A stretch of DNA of 22,312 nt, taken from contig SFEL01000021.1 in NCBI GenBank assembly GCA_004557245.1, positions 1 through 22,312 of the forward strand, read 5' to 3'. Under the pieces are notes generated by a model. The model was not told the origin of the DNA. It did not search any database and was given only the letters and a program-made list of their open reading frames with translations. Shown piece after piece: positions 7,140 to 15,875 of the stretch (positions within the stretch are counted from its first letter, which is position 1; each line of letters opens with the position of its first letter). The position numbers and the translations under genes were made by a program. Source of the stretch: Clostridiales bacterium (GTDB lineage: Bacteria; Bacillota; Clostridia; Christensenellales; CAG-138).

Positions 7140-8507
7140 ATGCAAAACGGAAAGAAGACCGCTCTTATCTGCGGAATGGCCAAAAGCGGCATCGCCAGCG
7201 CAATACTGCTCTATAAAAACGGCTACAAGGTAATAATCAACGACATGAAGAGCGAGATATCCGGACTCCAGGAAGCGCTCAAGGATATCGAGTATGTGAA
7301 CGCAATGGGGCAGGAGCCGGAGACACTGCTGGACGGCGTGGATCTGTTGGTGCTCAGCCCGGTTATACCTATATTCAAGCCTTTTGCCAGGAAAGCACAG
7401 GATATGGGCATAGAAGTGATAGGCGAAATAGAGCTGGGATACCGCTATTGCCACAGGGGCGCAAAGTTCGTATGCATAAGCGGCACCAACGGCAAGACCA
7501 CCACCACTGCACTGACAGGCGAGCTTTTCAAAGCCGCGGGCAAGCGCACGTTCGTGCTGGGCAATATTGGCATACCCATAACCGAGCGGGCAATGGAGGT
7601 AAAAGATGGGGACGTCATAGTAGCGGAAGTGGCTGCACTGCAGCTTGAAAGCATAAAGAGCTTCCGTCCCAACGCCTTTGGCATGCTGAACATAACTGAG
7701 GATCATCTTAACAGGTTCCAATATAAGATGGAGAACTACATAGCCGCAAAGTGCAGGGGCTTTGAAAACCAGACTCCCCAGGACTTTGCGGTGCTGAATT
7801 ACGACGACCCCATAGTGAGGGATATGGCAAAGCTTACCAGGGCCCGCGTGCTGTATTTCTCGCAGGAGCAGGACGTGGAAAACGGCATGCTCCTTCGGGA
7901 CGGCTATATGATATGGAGGCTGGACGGCCATGAGCAGCGGCTTATACACCGGAGCGAACTGCAGATACCCGGCGATCACAACCTTGAAAACGCCATGTGC
8001 GCCGCCTCTCTTGCCATGTGCATGGGCCTTGATGCAGAAGCGGTGTGCCGGGGACTTCGCGCCTTTCGGGGCGTTGAGCACCGCATAGAGTTCGTTCGCG
8101 AGGTGGAAGGCGTTCGCTACGTAAACGACTCCAAGGGAACAAACCCGGATTCCACCATAAAGGCCGTGAAGGCCATGACCCAGCCCACCGTGCTCATGCT
8201 GGGCGTAGGCGATTACGATAAGCACAGCGACTTCACGCCGCTTTTTGAGGCGTTCGGCAGCACTGTGAAGGGTGTTATAGCCTCCGGAATCAATATACCC
8301 GCAATAAAGGCTGCCGCCGAAAAGACAGGCTACAAAGGCGAATTCGTGGAGTGGTACGGCAACTTTGAAGGTATGATAAAGAAAGCGGGAGAGATGGCGG
8401 GCAAGGGAAGCACGGTGCTGCTTTCACCTGCGGCTGCAAGCTGGGGCCAGTTCGACAACTACGAACAGAGAGGCGAGATATTCAAGGATATCGTAAATAA
8501 GCTGTAA
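7140..8507 (+). CDS. murD: UDP-N-acetylmuramoylalanine--D-glutamate ligase MurD
   Basis: A cytoplasmic Mur ligase that adds D-glutamate to UDP-MurNAc-L-Ala with ATP. The 455 residues show an N-terminal nucleotide-binding region, the ATP loop GTNGKTTTT (115-123), LNITEDHLNRF (183-193), NDSKGTNPDST (329-339) and the C-terminal LSPAAASWGQFDNY (428-441). The usual E(V/L)SSFQL motif reads EVAALQL at 163-169: the catalytic-region Glu is kept but both serines are alanine. I chose ATG 7140 over an in-frame ATG at 7116 because AAGGAG at 7126-7131 is 8 nt upstream and the next residues (NGKKTALICGMAKSG) fit the family N-terminus. It opens the second dcw unit. Confidence 0.96.
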   Translation: MQNGKKTALICGMAKSGIASAILLYKNGYKVIINDMKSEISGLQEALKDIEYVNAMGQEPETLLDGVDLLVLSPVIPIFKPFARKAQDMGIEVIGEIELGYRYCHRGAKFVCISGTNGKTTTTALTGELFKAAGKRTFVLGNIGIPITERAMEVKDGDVIVAEVAALQLESIKSFRPNAFGMLNITEDHLNRFQYKMENYIAAKCRGFENQTPQDFAVLNYDDPIVRDMAKLTRARVLYFSQEQDVENGMLLRDGYMIWRLDGHEQRLIHRSELQIPGDHNLENAMCAASLAMCMGLDAEAVCRGLRAFRGVEHRIEFVREVEGVRYVNDSKGTNPDSTIKAVKAMTQPTVLMLGVGDYDKHSDFTPLFEAFGSTVKGVIASGINIPAIKAAAEKTGYKGEFVEWYGNFEGMIKKAGEMAGKGSTVLLSPAAASWGQFDNYEQRGEIFKDIVNKL

Positions 8508-8539
8508 CCAGCATAGAATAACCCGAAGGGAGGTGCGGC

Positions 8540-9664
8540 ATGGAAACGCTAAAGGCCAAAAAGAAGAATGGGCAGATGGACTTCCTGCTCTACGTTACCG
8601 TGCTGCTGCTGTGCGCCTTCGGGCTTGTGATGGTATTTTCAGCCAGCTATTATTACGCACAGAACAAGGCGAGCCTGAATTACGATGGATTGTACTATCT
8701 GAAGAACCAGGCAAAGTACATGGCCATGGGGCTTGGCGTTATGATAGTGATGTCACGGGTGGACTATCACTATCTTGAAAAGCTCAGGAACGTTGGACTT
8801 ATGGTGACGCTTCTGCTTATGCTTGCTACGGTGTTCTGGGGCGAGGATATAAACGGCGCAAAGCGGTGGCTGAACCTGTTTGATGTGATAACCTTCCAGC
8901 CTTCAGAGCTTGCAAAGTTCGTGCTCATACTGTACATGGCTTCCTTTATGACCCGTAGGGCACCTCAGATGAAGAGCTTCACCCGGGGCATTGTACCCAT
9001 GCTCATCATAATGTGCATCATCTGCATACTGCTGCTGCTGCAGAAGAACATGTCCATGATGATGGTGGTCATGATGATAGGCTTTGTAATGCTGTTCCTT
9101 GGAGGGGCGGATATGCGGCACCTGGTTGGCCTCTGCCTGCTGGCGGTGCCGGTGTTCTTTCTTGCGGCATCAATGGAAACGTACCGCTGGAACAGGCTGG
9201 TAATATTCACAAACCCGTGGAAGGATCCTCAGGGAAACGGCTATCAGCTGATACAGTCCCTGTACGCATTGGGCAGCGGCGGCCTCTTCGGCAAGGGGCT
9301 TAACTTTTCCACTCAGAAGCTGCTGTTTCTTACATACGGCGAGAGCGACTTTATATTCGCCATAATAGGCGAGGAGCTTGGCTTCATAGGTTGTGTGCTG
9401 GTAATAGCCGCGTACTTTTTCCTCGTTTGCCGGGGAATGCGCATAGCCGCCCGCTGCAAGGATAAGTTCGGGAGCCTGCTGGCTGCCGGAATAACCAGCG
9501 TTATAGCCATACAGGTGGCAGTAAACATAGGCGTGGCCACCAGTTCTGTCCCTCCTACCGGCCAGACGCTGCCTTTTATAAGCGCCGGCGGCACGTCGCT
9601 CATAATATTTATGGCTGCGGCAGGCATACTGCTCAATATTTCGAGAAATACGGAAAGCATATAG
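8540..9664 (+). CDS. ftsW: SEDS peptidoglycan glycosyltransferase FtsW (or SpoVE)
   Basis: A multi-pass membrane enzyme of the SEDS family (FtsW/RodA/SpoVE) that polymerises lipid II at the septum with a class B PBP. The 374 residues form about ten helices. Conserved parts are GAKRWLNL...FQPSELAK (106-126), YQLIQSLYALGSGGLFGKGL (235-254), SDFIFAIIGEELGF (269-282, with Asp270 the likely catalytic residue) and PPTGQTLPFISAGG (338-351). The PDxGT-type motif common in the middle of SEDS proteins is replaced by QKNMSMM (168-174). In B. subtilis this position between murD and murG is held by spoVE. GGAGG lies before the ATG at 8540. It is followed by a 67-bp gap and murA. Confidence 0.95.
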   Translation: METLKAKKKNGQMDFLLYVTVLLLCAFGLVMVFSASYYYAQNKASLNYDGLYYLKNQAKYMAMGLGVMIVMSRVDYHYLEKLRNVGLMVTLLLMLATVFWGEDINGAKRWLNLFDVITFQPSELAKFVLILYMASFMTRRAPQMKSFTRGIVPMLIIMCIICILLLLQKNMSMMMVVMMIGFVMLFLGGADMRHLVGLCLLAVPVFFLAASMETYRWNRLVIFTNPWKDPQGNGYQLIQSLYALGSGGLFGKGLNFSTQKLLFLTYGESDFIFAIIGEELGFIGCVLVIAAYFFLVCRGMRIAARCKDKFGSLLAAGITSVIAIQVAVNIGVATSSVPPTGQTLPFISAGGTSLIIFMAAAGILLNISRNTESI

Positions 9665-9731
9665 AATTAACCCATTCCATCCTTCCTGAATAGTATGGAT
9701 TGTACCGCAATGGCGGCAGGGGAGGGGCGCA

Positions 9732-10997
9732 ATGGGCAAATTCATAATAGAGGGCGGACATAGGCTGAGCGGACGCGTAAAGGTCCAGGGAGCGAAAAAC
9801 GCCGCGCTGCCGGTTCTGGCGGCGACTGTCATGAGCCGGGGAGAGATGACGCTTTTCAACTGCCCTGAAATACGGGATGTTCACAATATGCTGAGCATCC
9901 TGCGTGAGCTGGGCGTGGAATCGTATTATGATGGGGACGCGCTGAAAATTTCCGGCAGAAACGCCAGAAGCAGTCCTATGCCGCAGCGCCTTTCAAAGGA
10001 GCTGCGTTCCTCCATATTCATGCTGGGACCACTGCTTTCACGCTTTGGCGAGGCGGTGTGCGCCTACCCGGGGGGCTGCGAGATAGGCCATAGGCCGGTA
10101 GACCTTCATTTGAAAGGCCTTGCGGCGCTGGGGGCGGATATAAGGGAAGAGCGGGGTTACATAATTTGCGACGGGCACAACATGCACGGAGGCGAGATAC
10201 ACCTCGATTATCCCAGCGTAGGCGCAACGGAAAACATAATGATGGCAGCGGCTGCCGTCCCGGGCGATACGGTGATAACCAACAGCGCCCGGGAGCCGGA
10301 AATAGAGGAACTGCAGAATTTCCTCAACTCAATAGGCGGCGATATCCGTGGCGCAGGCACATCTACCATATACATAAAAGGTGGAATGGAAGAAGTGCCG
10401 GCAGCTGCGCACAGAATAATGCCCGACAGGATAGCTGCGGGAACGCTCATGTGCGCCGTGGCGATGGCCGGAGGAGAAGCGGAGCTTACAGACGTGTGCC
10501 CGGAGCACATAGGCAGCCTCATATCAAAGCTGCGCGAGGCGGGGTGTCATATAAGCTGCGGCAGGGATACGCTGGAGATACGGGCAAAGGGACGGCCTAA
10601 AGAGATAAAACTAATAGAAACGCTGCCTTATCCGGGCTTTCCGACGGATATGCAGGCGCAGATATTCGCCCTGTGTACCGTGGCGGACGGCACCAGCGTA
10701 ATAGTGGAAAACCTTTTCGAAAACCGCTTCCGCCATTGCGCGGAGCTTATAAAAATGGGCGCAAATATAACCCAAAAGGACAGGACCGCAATAGTACGGG
10801 GCGTGGAGAAGCTCTCGGGAGCCGTGGTATACGCAAAGGACCTTCGCGGAGGAGCGGCGCTTACCATAGCCGGGCTGGGTGCTGAGGGGATGACGGCAGT
10901 GGAGAACACGGAATACATCGATAGAGGATATCAGCGGCTGGATGAGACGCTGAATTCACTCGGAGCCTGCATAAAGAGGGAAGATGGTACGCAATAA
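9732..10997 (+). CDS. murA: UDP-N-acetylglucosamine 1-carboxyvinyltransferase MurA
   Basis: A cytoplasmic enzyme of the EPSP-synthase fold that transfers enolpyruvate from PEP to UDP-GlcNAc, the first committed step of peptidoglycan synthesis and the fosfomycin target. The 421 residues match the family length. Lys22-Asn23 (AKNAAL) lie at the canonical positions. The catalytic Cys is Cys116 in PGGCEIGHRP (113-122), which predicts fosfomycin sensitivity of the enzyme itself. Asp306 in FPTDMQAQ and Arg398 in DRGYQR are the expected catalytic residues. AGGGGAGGGG upstream provides a strong ribosome site. Its end overlaps divIB by 14 bp. In B. subtilis the genes after spoVE are murG-murB; here murA takes that place. 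Confidence 0.97.
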   Translation: MGKFIIEGGHRLSGRVKVQGAKNAALPVLAATVMSRGEMTLFNCPEIRDVHNMLSILRELGVESYYDGDALKISGRNARSSPMPQRLSKELRSSIFMLGPLLSRFGEAVCAYPGGCEIGHRPVDLHLKGLAALGADIREERGYIICDGHNMHGGEIHLDYPSVGATENIMMAAAAVPGDTVITNSAREPEIEELQNFLNSIGGDIRGAGTSTIYIKGGMEEVPAAAHRIMPDRIAAGTLMCAVAMAGGEAELTDVCPEHIGSLISKLREAGCHISCGRDTLEIRAKGRPKEIKLIETLPYPGFPTDMQAQIFALCTVADGTSVIVENLFENRFRHCAELIKMGANITQKDRTAIVRGVEKLSGAVVYAKDLRGGAALTIAGLGAEGMTAVENTEYIDRGYQRLDETLNSLGACIKREDGTQ

Positions 10998-12006
10998 GGG
11001 AAAAACCAGAGTAGTAAAAAACGAAGGACGCATGGACGGCAAAAAGCCGCCCCGCAGCCATGTGTCTTATGTCGACATAGAGCAGGTAAAGCAGCGCTAT
11101 GGCGGACGCTCTACAAGAGAGCCCCGAAAAGAACTGCACGTATTTGGAGAAGAAGAGCCGCAAAATGTCAAGAAGAAAGAGCACAGGGGAGTATACCTGC
11201 TGCTGCTCGGCCTCGTATTGGCAGGCATAGCCATAGGCTTCTATTTTGCGCTCGTAATAGACCGCATAGAGGTCGTGGGCAACGAAAAGCTGGAGCGGGG
11301 AGAGGTACTCACCATATCCGGACTTAACATAGGCGAGCATATGCTCTTTGCCAATCTCGGAGAAGCCCGCAGCAGGCTGCTCAGCAGCCCCTATATACGC
11401 TCGGCATACATAAAAAGAGCGTATCCGGACAAGCTCATTATCACCATAGAGGAACGCAAGCCTGTGGCCGCGATCGTAGGCGTGGGGTCATATGCTCTGA
11501 TAGACCTGGAGGGCAGCGTTATGGAGATAGAGCAGACAAACGACAACGGGCTGGTAGCGGTTTACGGCGTAAGCTCCGGCGGCTACGCCGTGGGCCAGAA
11601 GATCGGCGACTATGCGGAATTCAACAGCGAAACGCTGCTTGAGATAATTACAGTGCTTTCCAATCAGGGAATGCTGGACATAATAGAGAGCATAGATATG
11701 TCGCAGCCCCTGAAGATAGGCATGACTACAACATACGGCTATACGGTCAACATAGGACAGCCCGAAAACCTTACGGGAAAGCTGGAAAACCTGCCGCCCG
11801 TGCTGAGCAAGGTGCTTTCCATGGGCCTTGAGGGCGGAACAATAGACCTTGGCGTGCTTGGCGATCCGGTATATTCTCCGCCAGAGGTGTACCAGCCGGA
11901 GACAGAGGGACAGGAGGGCGGAGATGACGGCGAAGGAGGCGAAATGGCGCCGGATAAAGCCGAGGACGGCGAAGCAAAGCAGCCCGAGCCCAGTCCTGTA
12001 CCGTAA
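10984..12006 (+). CDS. divIB: Cell division protein DivIB/FtsQ
   Basis: A bitopic divisome protein that works with FtsL and DivIC to control septal wall synthesis. The 340 residues have a basic cytoplasmic tail of about 68 residues, one membrane helix (about 69-91), a POTRA domain directly outside it (about 92-160, IDRIEVVGNEKLERGEVL to ITIEERKPVA) and a beta domain. A low-complexity tail rich in Glu, Gly, Asp and Pro follows from about 302. The start at 10984 lies inside murA; AGAGGG is only 3 nt upstream. An alternative in-frame ATG at 11032 would shorten the cytoplasmic tail by 16 residues. Position between murA and ftsA agrees with dcw order. Confidence 0.93.
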   Translation: MVRNKGKTRVVKNEGRMDGKKPPRSHVSYVDIEQVKQRYGGRSTREPRKELHVFGEEEPQNVKKKEHRGVYLLLLGLVLAGIAIGFYFALVIDRIEVVGNEKLERGEVLTISGLNIGEHMLFANLGEARSRLLSSPYIRSAYIKRAYPDKLIITIEERKPVAAIVGVGSYALIDLEGSVMEIEQTNDNGLVAVYGVSSGGYAVGQKIGDYAEFNSETLLEIITVLSNQGMLDIIESIDMSQPLKIGMTTTYGYTVNIGQPENLTGKLENLPPVLSKVLSMGLEGGTIDLGVLGDPVYSPPEVYQPETEGQEGGDDGEGGEMAPDKAEDGEAKQPEPSPVP

Positions 12007-12045
12007 CTTCCAGCAGTTACAAAGTGTAAAAATATTTGTATCCTA

Positions 12046-12074
12046 TTGCACAAAATATAGTGGTGTGGTATGCT
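12046..12074 (+). promoter_or_regulatory. Candidate promoter of ftsA-ftsZ
   Basis: TTGCAC (12046-12051) and TATGCT (12069-12074) are 17 bp apart, and TG at 12066-12067 gives an extended -10. The 135-bp gap between divIB and ftsA otherwise contains a short inverted repeat, TACAAA (12018-12023) with TTTGTA (12035-12040). The -10 is imperfect, so this is a reasonable but unproven promoter. Confidence 0.45.
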
Positions 12075-12141
12075 TAGACCAACTATTAGGTGGAAGTATA
12101 TTCTCATGGCATATGGAGAGTAGGGGCGCTATGGAGGAAAA

Positions 12142-13347
12142 ATGAAACAGAATACCGCCATACTCGATATTGGAAGCTCCAAGGTGATATGCCTCATATG
12201 CAGCGCACAGGGAAGGGACAGCATAACCGTCCGGGGTGCGGGCGTAAAGGAATATCCGGGCTTTGAGAACGGACGATTTATAGACGAACAGCTTTTCTCC
12301 AGCGCGGTGGTGGACGCCATCGCAATGGCAGAGGGTGAGGCAAAGGTACGCATAAGGGATCTTTCCGTAGGCGTACCCGCAAGCTTTTCAAAGCTGGTGC
12401 TGCATGAGGGATCTGCCGGGGTAAAGTCACGCACGGGAAGGATAAACGGCGACACTATAGACGACCTGATAAACGACTCGCTCGCATTCGAGCAGCCTGA
12501 AGGGTACGAGCTGATGCACTCCACTCCGGTGGAATTCAAAATAGGCGAAACGGTTACCGCCGATCCGCCCCTTGGGCAGGCAGCAAAAGAGGTCAGCGCC
12601 GTGGTATCCCACGTGTACATGCAGAACGGGTTCAGAGCAGCGGTGTCCGATGCACTGAGCAGGACGAATCTCGAAGCTGATATGTATATAAGCGTTCCGC
12701 TTTCGGCTTCACTGTTTGTGATACCCGAGGAGGAGAGGACGGACTGCGCGGTGCTCATAGACGTGGGGGCGCGGCAGACCGACGTAAGCTTCATACGGGG
12801 ATCCGCCCTTATAGCCTGCGAGACGCTGGGAATAGGCGGCGTGAGCTTTGCAAACGATCTGGCCTATGGGCTTCGGATATCCACCCAGTCTGCGGAGAAC
12901 GTAAAACGCAGATACGTCTATTCGCTGGACTATCAGGACAGCATAGATATAGTACGCATGGAGGGGAAAAGCCCCATGCACGTCGATCACGCAGTGATAC
13001 AGTTCATAATTGAGGAACGCACAAAGCAGCTTGCCGGTTATCTTGTGCGCATGCTCAAGGATATGGGAGTAAGGCTTGAGGAAAAGCCCCCTGTATACAT
13101 AACCGGCGGCGGCATAGCCCTTATGCGGGGCAGCTGCGAATACATGGAAAAGCTCATGGGTGTGCCTTTAAAGGTAAGAATGCCGTGGATGCCCAGACTT
13201 TCCTCCCCAAATTACGCCAGCGCTTTTTCGGTAATGGATTTCGTGATGCATGCTGAGGAAGAAGACAGCGTGGACAGGCTGGTAGGAATGGTAAGCGAGA
13301 GCAGATTCATCAAAAAGATCAGAGAACTGTTTGGTAACGTAAGATAA
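12142..13347 (+). CDS. ftsA: Cell division protein FtsA
   Basis: An actin-like ATPase that tethers FtsZ filaments to the membrane and recruits the division machinery. The 401 residues contain the phosphate-1 loop ILDIGSSKV (7-15), an SHS2/1C-type insertion region (about 80-165), phosphate-2 LIDVGARQTDV (205-215), and the adenosine motif ITGGGIAL (320-327). They end in a basic amphipathic helix (about 387-400, SRFIKKIRELFGNV) that serves as the membrane-targeting sequence. GGAGG at 12133-12137 precedes the ATG. ftsZ follows 19 bp downstream, so the two are almost certainly cotranscribed. Confidence 0.95.
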   Translation: MKQNTAILDIGSSKVICLICSAQGRDSITVRGAGVKEYPGFENGRFIDEQLFSSAVVDAIAMAEGEAKVRIRDLSVGVPASFSKLVLHEGSAGVKSRTGRINGDTIDDLINDSLAFEQPEGYELMHSTPVEFKIGETVTADPPLGQAAKEVSAVVSHVYMQNGFRAAVSDALSRTNLEADMYISVPLSASLFVIPEEERTDCAVLIDVGARQTDVSFIRGSALIACETLGIGGVSFANDLAYGLRISTQSAENVKRRYVYSLDYQDSIDIVRMEGKSPMHVDHAVIQFIIEERTKQLAGYLVRMLKDMGVRLEEKPPVYITGGGIALMRGSCEYMEKLMGVPLKVRMPWMPRLSSPNYASAFSVMDFVMHAEEEDSVDRLVGMVSESRFIKKIRELFGNVR

Positions 13348-13366
13348 ATTATCAGGAGGAAATGAT

Positions 13367-14632
13367 ATGCCTATTGGTCTTGAACTCGATATGGAAAGAG
13401 GCAACCTTGCGCAGCTTAAGGTAGTCGGTGTAGGCGGCGCGGGCAATAACGCTGTCAACCGTATGATACAGTACGGCATACGCGGCGTTGAGTTCATTTC
13501 CGTAAATACAGATAAACAGGCGCTGTACCTGTCCCATGCGAACCAGAAGATACAGATAGGCGAAAAGGTCACTAAAGGATTGGGCGCGGGTGCTGATCCC
13601 GAAGTAGGGCGCAAGGCGGCTGAAGAAAGCAAGGAAGCCATATCCGAGGCTCTCAAGGGAGCGGATCTGGTATTTATAACCGCAGGTATGGGCGGCGGCA
13701 CCGGCACCGGTGCAGCCCCCGTAGTAGCGGAGTGCGCAAAAGAGCTTGGCATACTTACAGTTGGCGTAGTCACAAAGCCCTTCTCCTTTGAGGGACGGGT
13801 GCGCATGAACAATGCCGTAAACGGCATAACCAACCTTAAGGCAAACGTAGATACTCTTATATCCATACCTAACGACAGGCTGCTGGATTCAGTAGGCAAG
13901 GTAAGCCTTACCGAAGCATTCAGGATCGCTGACGATGTGCTGCGTCAGGGCGTGCAGGGAATAAGCGACCTTATAGCTGTACCTGCTATGGTGAACCTTG
14001 ACTTTGCTGATGTGCGTACCATAATGCGTGAGCGTGGAATGGCCCACATGGGCATAGGCATGGCCACCGGCGACAAGCGCGCCGCCGAGGCTGCAAGGCA
14101 GGCTGTGGTAAGCCCGCTGCTTGAAACTACAATAAACGGCGCAAAGGGCGTGCTGCTAAACATCACCGGCGGCGCGGATCTGGGCATACAGGAACTTTCC
14201 GAAGCGGCCTCTATCATTCAGGAGTACGCGGATCCCGAGGCAAACATCATCATGGGTGCAGGCATCGACGAGGATATGGGCGACGGTGTACGTATAACCG
14301 TAATAGCTACCGGCTTCGATGCACCCGGCGCAAGGTCTCAGCAGAGCCAGCATCCCACGGCTGCCGTAAACGCCGTACAGAACAGCCAGCCCCCCAGAAG
14401 GCCGACCATACGCGACGTGAAGGATCAGGAAAGCAGCTGGAATGGCGCAAACGTGAAATTCTGGGAGCGTGAGCGTACCAGAACTCCTCAGTACGGTTCC
14501 CCTCTTCCGGACGGAGAGGAAGTAACCCCTCACTTTACCATGGACGACCTGCCCAAGGCGGACAAGGCCAAGGGAAATAATAATAATACTAATAACCTTA
14601 ACGTGCCTGCATTTTTGAGAAGAAACGATTAA
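13367..14632 (+). CDS. ftsZ: Cell division GTPase FtsZ
   Basis: A tubulin-like GTPase that polymerises into the division ring. The 421 residues have the N-terminal GVGGAGNNAVNRM (21-33), the tubulin signature GMGGGTGTG (107-115), the T7 synergy loop NLDFAD (210-215), a globular core to about 318, and a variable linker (about 319-410) with an Asn-rich run (NNNNTNN at 404-410). The C-terminal peptide LNVPAFLRRND (411-421) is the usual binding site for FtsA and other partners. AGGAGG precedes the ATG. Two hairpins follow the stop codon before asnA. Confidence 0.99.
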   Translation: MPIGLELDMERGNLAQLKVVGVGGAGNNAVNRMIQYGIRGVEFISVNTDKQALYLSHANQKIQIGEKVTKGLGAGADPEVGRKAAEESKEAISEALKGADLVFITAGMGGGTGTGAAPVVAECAKELGILTVGVVTKPFSFEGRVRMNNAVNGITNLKANVDTLISIPNDRLLDSVGKVSLTEAFRIADDVLRQGVQGISDLIAVPAMVNLDFADVRTIMRERGMAHMGIGMATGDKRAAEAARQAVVSPLLETTINGAKGVLLNITGGADLGIQELSEAASIIQEYADPEANIIMGAGIDEDMGDGVRITVIATGFDAPGARSQQSQHPTAAVNAVQNSQPPRRPTIRDVKDQESSWNGANVKFWERERTRTPQYGSPLPDGEEVTPHFTMDDLPKADKAKGNNNNTNNLNVPAFLRRND

Positions 14633-14644
14633 ATCAAAAAGACG

Positions 14645-14733
14645 CGGGCGCTTAGCCCGGCGTACACTTTTTTAAGTAATAAGACGGGGAAGCGCAAGGA
14701 TCGTTTTCCCGTTTTGTTTATATTTTTATTTTT
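14645..14733 (+). terminator. Two hairpins after ftsZ, ahead of asnA
   Basis: CGGGC (14645-14649) pairs with GCCCG (14655-14659), with a T-run some nucleotides further on (14669-14673). ACGGGGAA (14684-14691) pairs with TTTTCCCGT (14704-14712, one G-T pair), running straight into a long T-rich tail (14713-14733). The second is a plausible terminator of ftsAZ. Because its tail lies just before the asnA ribosome site, it could also act as an attenuator of asnA. No T-box consensus was seen. Confidence 0.55.
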
Positions 14734-14752
14734 CAGAAAGGAAAGAAAAACC

Positions 14753-15760
14753 ATGACCAAATCCTTTATCCCACAGGGCTATAAGCCCACGCTGTCACTT
14801 TATGAAACTCAGGACGCTATAAGCTTCATAAAGCGTGAATTTCAGGACAGCCTTGCGCGGGCACTGCACCTCAAACGCGTATCCGCACCTCTGTTCGTAC
14901 AGCCTGAGACAGGCCTCAACGACAACCTGAACGGCTATGAGCGCCCGGTAGGCTTCGATATCCCGTTTACCGGCAAGGATGCGCAGGTAGTGCAGTCTCT
15001 CGCAAAGTGGAAACGCATGGCGCTTTATCGCTACGACTTCCACCCAGGCAACGGCCTCTATACCGATATGAACGCCATACGCCGCGATGAAGAGTTGGAC
15101 AACCTGCACTCCGTATACGTGGATCAGTGGGACTGGGAGAAGGTCATAACCCCTGATACCCGCAACCTTACTACCCTCAAGAACACTGTTACTGCCATAG
15201 TTGGCTGCGTATGCAACACGCTGGATGTACTCAAGGCCCGCTATAACTTTATTACGACAGAGCTGAGCCGCGACGTGTTCTTTATAACCACTCAGGAGCT
15301 GCTTGATATGTACCCCGACAAGACCCCCAAGGAGAGGGAGAATGCCATAACCAAGGAACACAGGACGGTATTTATAATGCAGATAGGAGATCTGCTTTCA
15401 AACGGCGAAAAGCACGATGGCCGCTCCCCCGACTATGACGACTGGAAACTCAATGGCGATATACTGTTCTATGACGACGTGCTGGATTGCGCAATGGAGA
15501 TATCTTCGATGGGTATCCGCGTAGACGCCAAGAGCATGGACGAGCAGCTTACCAAGGCTGGCTGTGATGACAGGCGTCAGCTGCCATTCCATAAGATGCT
15601 GCTCAACGGTGAGCTGCCCCTTACCATCGGCGGTGGTATCGGCCAGTCCCGTCTCTGCATGCTGCTGCTGGGTAAGGCTCACATCGGCGAGGTGCAGTCC
15701 TCCGTATGGGATCAGGATACCATAGACTGCTTCGAAAAGGCTGGCGTGACGCTGCTCTAA
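14753..15760 (+). CDS. asnA: Aspartate--ammonia ligase AsnA
   Basis: An ammonia-dependent asparagine synthetase, related to class II aspartyl-tRNA synthetases, that makes asparagine from aspartate, ATP and ammonia in the cytoplasm. The 335 residues (E. coli AsnA about 330) carry DQWDWEK (124-130), IGDLLSNGEKHDGRSPDYDDW (within 211-231), NGDILFYDDVL (234-244) and the class II motif region GGGIGQSRLCMLLLGKAHIG (293-312). The ATG at 14753 has AAGGA at 14738-14742. An in-frame TTG at 14714 lies in the T-rich terminator tail and is rejected. It is flanked by terminators on both sides, so it is probably a single-gene unit; its place between ftsZ and spoIIGA is unusual. Confidence 0.97.
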   Translation: MTKSFIPQGYKPTLSLYETQDAISFIKREFQDSLARALHLKRVSAPLFVQPETGLNDNLNGYERPVGFDIPFTGKDAQVVQSLAKWKRMALYRYDFHPGNGLYTDMNAIRRDEELDNLHSVYVDQWDWEKVITPDTRNLTTLKNTVTAIVGCVCNTLDVLKARYNFITTELSRDVFFITTQELLDMYPDKTPKERENAITKEHRTVFIMQIGDLLSNGEKHDGRSPDYDDWKLNGDILFYDDVLDCAMEISSMGIRVDAKSMDEQLTKAGCDDRRQLPFHKMLLNGELPLTIGGGIGQSRLCMLLLGKAHIGEVQSSVWDQDTIDCFEKAGVTLL

Positions 15761-15779
15761 AAAATTCCAATATCGCGAA

Positions 15780-15806
15780 AACCGCTCCTGCCGGGGCGGT
15801 TTTTTT
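15780..15806 (+). terminator. Intrinsic terminator of asnA
   Basis: AACCGCTCC (15780-15788) pairs with GGGGCGGTT (15793-15801) around a TGCC loop, one G-T pair, followed by a run of T to 15806. This is a strong plus-strand terminator 20 nt after the asnA stop codon. Confidence 0.92.
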
Positions 15807-15875
15807 ATACGTGATATTTCCACCAATATTCGCATATATATTTATCACCGCTTCTACAATTTGCGACTGCCGCCC

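Noticed and set aside
7083..8225. Long minus-strand open frame opposite murD (380 codons)
   Set aside because: It is antisense to a gene with full MurD motifs. Its translation is rich in His, Tyr and Ala with no motif, typical of a shadow frame in GC-biased DNA; similar frames lie opposite rsmH, ftsW, divIB and asnA.
12021..12027. AAAGTGT before ftsA as a MraZ box
   Set aside because: A single copy without a 10-bp-spaced partner; MraZ sites are repeated.
14714..14752. N-terminal extension of asnA from a TTG
   Set aside because: The extension encodes a Phe-rich stretch from the T-tract of a terminator, and the ATG at 14753 matches the family start with a ribosome site.
14640..14752. T-box or amino-acid riboswitch controlling asnA
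   Set aside because: No T-box consensus bulge sequence or specifier-stem layout, and the region is too short.
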